Below, in pieces: positions 60,839 to 64,000 of a stretch of DNA of 64,000 bases; position 1 is the first letter of the stretch, and each line of letters opens with the position of its first letter. The notes beneath the pieces were generated by a model. It saw only the letters and a program-made list of their open reading frames with translations, ran no database searches and was not told the origin of the DNA. Origin of the DNA: an uncultured Aquimarina sp. (GTDB taxonomy: Bacteria; Bacteroidota; Bacteroidia; Flavobacteriales; Flavobacteriaceae); assembly GCA_947496355.1 (NCBI GenBank), contig CANMCO010000002.1, positions 310,001 through 374,000 of the forward strand, given 5' to 3'. A program made the translations under genes and the position numbers.

Positions 60839-61211
60839 AAGAATTTGTTTTTGAGGATTGGATTTGGTTTTTAAGGGTTCTGAAGATCTCATCCATGTCT
60901 ACCAAAACCTGATAATCTGTAAACCTTAATACGGTAATCCCAAGGGAGGAAATGTGCAGTTTTTTAGGAGCATCTTGATTGTGTATGTCCAAAAACTCAT
61001 GTGCGTATCCGTCTATTTCAATTGCTATCCTTAAATTAGGGCAATAGAAGTTAAAATTATAAAGCCCTATCGTTTGATCTTTTAAAAAACGATACCCTTT
61101 TTCATTCAATTCATGATTTAGTTTATCGATTGCATTAATCGTATTATTTAAAGAATGACGAATAATTTTTTCTGATACTTTTTGATACAACGGGATGATT
61201 TGTGAAGACAT
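60828..61211 (-). CDS. DUF559 endonuclease-like (Vsr-fold) protein
   Basis: I place the start at ATG 61211 (127 aa); the alternative TTG at 61241 lies in the operator and would add 10 residues. The core IGLYNFNFYCPNLRIAIEIDGYAHEF carries the DUF559 PD-(D/E)xK/Vsr-like site (IEIDG), then LGITVLRFTDYQVL. DUF559 proteins resemble very-short-patch repair endonucleases. It heads the operon with the radical SAM and TIGR03915-like genes, directly downstream of repressor sites. Confidence 0.82.
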   Translation of the reverse strand: MSSQIIPLYQKVSEKIIRHSLNNTINAIDKLNHELNEKGYRFLKDQTIGLYNFNFYCPNLRIAIEIDGYAHEFLDIHNQDAPKKLHISSLGITVLRFTDYQVLVDMDEIFRTLKNQIQSSKTNSYVV

Positions 61212-61232
61212 AGAAGTTGATTTTAGTTGTAA

Positions 61233-61259
61233 TTTTTCCAAATTTATGGAAAAATTCCA
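61233..61259 (-). promoter_or_regulatory. Operator and -7 box for the DUF559/radical SAM operon
   Basis: TGGAA-AAA-TTCCA (61247-61259) is a perfect inverted repeat. It overlaps a larger one, TTTTTCCA-N6-TGGAAAAA (61233-61254). Between the arms of the latter lies TAAATTTG on the minus strand (61239-61246), a match to the Bacteroidetes -7 box TAnnTTTG, 28 bp upstream of the ATG. Repressor bound here should block the promoter. Confidence 0.75.
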
Positions 61260-61287
61260 TATAAATTAAAATATAATTATGTTAAAA

Positions 61288-61317
61288 TTGGAAATATTCC
61301 AAAATCTTGTATCTTTG
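61288..61317 (+). promoter_or_regulatory. Promoter of the LexA-like gene with embedded operator
   Basis: TTG (61288-61290 region), 19 bp, then TATCTTTG (61310-61317): an exact flavobacterial -33/-7 promoter. The operator TTGGAA-ATA-TTCCAA (61288-61302) covers the -33 element, so the repressor should shut off its own gene. Confidence 0.8.
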
Positions 61318-61375
61318 TTATTAATTATCCCAAATCCTAAAGTGTATATGAGATAATAATTAAAATCCTGATTAT

Positions 61376-62143
61376 ATGGATAATTTGACTAACCAAACCA
61401 TTAAGCGATTTAAGCAAATTCGCGAAGAGAACCATTATACCCAATCAGATTTTGCAGAGGTTTTGCAGATTAAAAACTCAACAGCAGATATTGAGCGTGG
61501 TAAGACAAAGATTTCTGGAAAGGTTGTGGCAAGATTGCTACAAGAATTTAATGTTAATCCTTTGTGGTTGTTTGGAGAGAGCAACCAAAAGAAAATCCAG
61601 TTACACCTGGGAGATGTTTCTCCTAAGGTGGTGACAATTGATTCTCAGAATAATGAAAATATTGTTCTGGTTAATGTTAAAGCTGCAGCAGGATACCCGC
61701 ATAATGTTCAGGATTTGGATTGGTATCAGCAATTACCTGCATTTGACATACCGTTACCAGAGTACCGTAATGCTACATATCGTGGCTTTCAGGTTGAAGG
61801 AGATAGTATGTTACCGATTCTTGAACCAAAAGAGTGGGTAATCGGTAAAGCTTTAAATAACCTGTCCGAAGTAGGTAGCAATACTATTTGTGTTGTTGTA
61901 TTAGATGATAGCGTTGTAGTTAAGAAAATTAGGAAAAATGAAGATGCTTCTGTAATTACATTAATCTCTTTAAATTCTGAATATTTGCCATACAATATTC
62001 AAGCACATCAAATAGTTGAATTATGGGAGGTGAATAGTAAACTAAGTTTTAATATTGATGCTAATTCTGATACGGCTAGTATGAAACAATTGCAAGAGGC
62101 TATGCTTGCGTTAACCTCTGAAGTAAGAAGTTTAAAGAATTAA
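61376..62143 (+). CDS. LexA-like self-cleaving repressor (XRE HTH + S24 peptidase)
   Basis: 255 aa. XRE-type HTH at ~5-60 (IKRFKQIREENHYTQSDFAEVLQIKNSTADIERGK). S24 domain at ~100-230: scissile A105-G106 in VKAAAGY, catalytic S144 in VEGDSMLPI, and general base K183 or K184 in VVVKKI. The spacing is close to that of LexA, so RecA-stimulated autocleavage is expected. It is divergent from the DUF559/radical SAM operon and both promoters carry TGGAA-N3-TTCCA sites, making a DNA-damage switch likely. It overlaps the convergent App1 gene by 4 bp. Confidence 0.87.
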   Translation: MDNLTNQTIKRFKQIREENHYTQSDFAEVLQIKNSTADIERGKTKISGKVVARLLQEFNVNPLWLFGESNQKKIQLHLGDVSPKVVTIDSQNNENIVLVNVKAAAGYPHNVQDLDWYQQLPAFDIPLPEYRNATYRGFQVEGDSMLPILEPKEWVIGKALNNLSEVGSNTICVVVLDDSVVVKKIRKNEDASVITLISLNSEYLPYNIQAHQIVELWEVNSKLSFNIDANSDTASMKQLQEAMLALTSEVRSLKN

Positions 62144-63141
62144 TTAATAAAACCTAATTCTTTGGCATTTTGTATTGCTTCATCAGATGTACTAACAAGT
62201 AGAATAGGACAAGCATCAAATAAGTCTATGATTCTTTGTATTCGCTTTTCTTTTCTTCTATGTAGTACATTTCTTAAATAAATAGCTAAAATCCTACCTG
62301 GGTATTCTTTTGCGATTTGGGTGTAAATGTCTGCGTCTTTTTCTCCGCTATCACCAATCAGGATAAATCTCATTTTGGGATACATCTTTAAAAGATTTAG
62401 AATTTCTGACTGTTTGTGAGGTATTTTTGGTTTTGGAGTTTTATCAAATGGAGTTCTTAAATCTCTTAATAAAATAGGACCTTTTGGGAAGAGGTGTTTT
62501 TTAAAAAAGGCACTTAAATAATCATACAAATTCCAAGGACTATTACTTACATAAAAAAATGGATTTATTGGGTTATTATTCTTTCCCATATGTAATTTTT
62601 TATAAAAATGAATAGTACCTTCAATAGGTAACCGCTTATCAAAATTCTTGAAAAATGTGTTTGCAATTACTCTCCATTTGAACAAGGAAGCCACCCCAGT
62701 ATGTAGTATTGTGTCATCAATATCGCTTATTACACCAAATTCTGCATTTTTAGCAGGAATAAGCATATGACCGGGAAATATATTCTGATTGCTAATTTTT
62801 CTTGACAAAATATCTGGCTTATATGATACAGCATATGGTAACCAACCCTCCTCGTCGGTAAGTTCTTCAAGTTTATTAAGATTTATATCAAAATTATAAT
62901 ATCCTTCTTTATCACTATCAGTTTCAAATATTTCTCCATTAGATAATTTTAATTGTATTGGAGCTTCCCTAATTTCATCACTTTCTAATTGCCTATATAT
63001 GTTTTTTAAGGTTTTGAATGTACTTTGGTTTAGGTAAAAGTTGATATTCTCATCTTCAAGTGCTCTTCCGGTGGCTCGAAACAGTTCGTTGGTGCCATAA
63101 CCGAGGTAGGTGTTAATACGTAAAGCTTTTTTCTTAAACAT
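62140..63141 (-). CDS. App1-like phosphatidate phosphatase (DUF2183)
   Basis: 333 aa. The catalytic HAD-type motif is GVISDIDDTILHTGV (DxDxT) at ~135-149, followed by YVSNSPWNLYDYLSAFFKKHLFPKGPILLRDL and FILIGDSGEKDADIYTQIA, all typical of the App1/DUF2183 domain. Yeast App1 dephosphorylates phosphatidic acid and diacylglycerol pyrophosphate; the bacterial members are barely studied. The N-terminal ~130 residues are a separate beta-rich part. No signal peptide. It lies 80 bp downstream of the pyrophosphatase gene, separated by a terminator. Confidence 0.87.
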   Translation of the reverse strand: MFKKKALRINTYLGYGTNELFRATGRALEDENINFYLNQSTFKTLKNIYRQLESDEIREAPIQLKLSNGEIFETDSDKEGYYNFDINLNKLEELTDEEGWLPYAVSYKPDILSRKISNQNIFPGHMLIPAKNAEFGVISDIDDTILHTGVASLFKWRVIANTFFKNFDKRLPIEGTIHFYKKLHMGKNNNPINPFFYVSNSPWNLYDYLSAFFKKHLFPKGPILLRDLRTPFDKTPKPKIPHKQSEILNLLKMYPKMRFILIGDSGEKDADIYTQIAKEYPGRILAIYLRNVLHRRKEKRIQRIIDLFDACPILLVSTSDEAIQNAKELGFIN

Positions 63142-63171
63142 GAAAAAAAGTAGTTTTTGATATAAAAATAA

Positions 63172-63198
63172 ACAACCTCGCTCAAAGAGCGAGGTTGT
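63172..63198 (-). terminator. Terminator of the pyrophosphatase gene
   Basis: A perfect 12-bp GC-containing stem (63172-63183 with 63187-63198) over a 3-nt loop; on the minus strand it is followed by a T-rich stretch. Confidence 0.85.
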
Positions 63199-63220
63199 AT
63201 GAATATAATTTTGGTTTTTT

Positions 63221-64000
63221 TTATTTAAGTGAAGCTTTGATTGTTTCGATTTCGGCCTTTATTTCAGCTTTTGTTCCTTTCAATTCTTTTACTTCATTAG
63301 TTACTTTTCCATTTTCAGTAGTTTCAATAGTTACAGTGGCAATTGCCATATCATCTTCCATTTTCATTGTAACCTCGATCTTCTTTTCAGAAGAAGTTTG
63401 TCCTTCGATTTCATTTACCACTTCAACATTATTATTGGCTACGGCTGTTTCTTCTGTATGCCCTCCTAAAATTGGAGCTATAACTAAACCTATCAAACAT
63501 GTAAGTTTAATTAAAATGTTCATAGATGGGCCAGATGTATCTTTAAAAGGATCTCCTACAGTATCACCAGTTACTGCGGCTTTATGAGCATCAGAACCTT
63601 TATAGGTCATTTCGCCATTAATTTCTACACCAGCCTCAAAGGATTTTTTTGCGTTATCCCATGCGCCACCAGCGTTATTTTGAAAAATTGCCCATAATAC
63701 ACCACTCACGGTAACTCCTGCCATGTATCCTCCTAGCATTTCTGCAATGGCTTTAGTATCCATACCAAACAATAATGGAACAAATGCTATTACTAATGGA
63801 AATCCAATAGTCAATAAACCTGGAAGCATCATTTCTTTAAGAGAGGCCTTTGTAGAAATAGCAACACACTTATCGTATTCTGGCTTTCCTGTACCTTCCA
63901 TAATACCTGGAATTTCTTTGAATTGGCGACGTACTTCTTGTACCATTTCCATAGCAGCTTTACCCACTGCATTCATTGCCAAGGCAGAGAATACAACCGG
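63221..64000 (-). CDS. hppA: Membrane-bound ion-pumping pyrophosphatase, C-terminal part
   Basis: The frame is open to the window edge, so only the last ~259 codons are present; the internal TTG/ATG starts are not real. Signatures: [23 protein letters not shown], then [18 protein letters not shown], and [22 protein letters not shown] near the end of the membrane domain. M-PPases couple pyrophosphate hydrolysis to H+ or Na+ transport; the residue that decides K+ dependence lies outside the window. After the last helix ([10 protein letters not shown]) a soluble extension of ~80 residues follows, acidic and Lys/Glu/Thr-rich, longer than in the usual family members. Confidence 0.92.
   Translation of the reverse strand, partial: PVVFSALAMNAVGKAAMEMVQEVRRQFKEIPGIMEGTGKPEYDKCVAISTKASLKEMMLPGLLTIGFPLVIAFVPLLFGMDTKAIAEMLGGYMAGVTVSGVLWAIFQNNAGGAWDNAKKSFEAGVEINGEMTYKGSDAHKAAVTGDTVGDPFKDTSGPSMNILIKLTCLIGLVIAPILGGHTEETAVANNNVEVVNEIEGQTSSEKKIEVTMKMEDDMAIATVTIETTENGKVTNEVKELKGTKAEIKAEIETIKASLK

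Noticed and set aside
60839..60892. Longer N-terminus of the radical SAM protein
   Set aside because: The added residues lie inside the DUF559 gene and do not fit the usual family start.
61212..61241. TTG start of the DUF559 gene
   Set aside because: It falls on the -7 box and operator, so it could not be in the transcript.

Overview
The window looks like chromosomal DNA of a marine Bacteroidetes, most likely a Flavobacteriaceae member close to Aquimarina. The grounds are AT-rich sequence, lipoprotein signals of the flavobacterial kind, a TTG-N19-TAnnTTTG promoter, no obvious Shine-Dalgarno sites, and protein families typical of that group. Genus is an inference from gene content only.

Region 1 (1-11.1 kb) is an accessory block of small redox and detoxification genes with their regulators: an NmrA-like oxidoreductase (cut by the window edge), a cupin, DoxX, two SDRs, an alpha/beta hydrolase, two small lipoproteins, a Tat-type FAD oxidoreductase, two AraC and two TetR regulators. 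Both TetR genes have matching palindromes in front of themselves and in front of the next transcription unit. A divergent HxlR/NmrA pair has been destroyed by one deletion that took both 5' ends.

Region 2 (11.7-51.8 kb) is a complete extracellular contractile injection system (eCIS, Afp/PVC/AlgoCIS-like). A PAS-LuxR regulator precedes a co-directional run: DUF4255 tail terminator, unknown, sheath, two Cys-rich helical unknowns, two tube proteins, a 53-aa DUF5908 protein, LysM, VgrG-like spike, PAAR, gp25, giant baseplate-J protein (1744 aa), giant Afp12-like protein (2352 aa) and a tape-measure protein. A cargo block follows. Three consecutive cargo candidates start with GTG, GTG and TTG and have a PFF-x-K...FFSKS...FF motif at identical residue numbers. 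Two of them carry DUF4157 plus a C-terminal domain resembling a bacterial nuclease toxin, each followed at once by a small unrecognised gene placed like an immunity gene. Next come a vanadium-haloperoxidase-like protein without signal peptide, a ParA ATPase, a minimal DUF4157 protein with a related PFF start, and the Afp15-like AAA+ ATPase that closes the locus. My reading is an eCIS carrying modular, possibly antibacterial toxins, which would be unusual for this machine class.

Region 3 (51.9-56.4 kb) holds a translationally coupled pair on the minus strand: a TIR protein with the WCxxE motif, and a KGGVGR P-loop ATPase with one membrane helix and a collagen-like/Gly-rich tail. Close by are a small unknown and a membrane-anchored pentapeptide-repeat protein. 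This resembles an uncharacterised signalling or defence module.

Region 4 (56.4-64 kb) is more ordinary: membrane protein, methyltransferase, nitroreductase and an 11-mer-repeat lipoprotein; then a DNA-repair-like operon (DUF559 endonuclease, radical SAM protein, TIGR03915-like partner) divergent from a self-cleaving LexA/S24-type repressor with TGGAA-N3-TTCCA operators over both promoters; then an App1-like phosphatase and the 3' part of a membrane pyrophosphatase. No rRNA, tRNA, CRISPR array or insertion sequence was seen.
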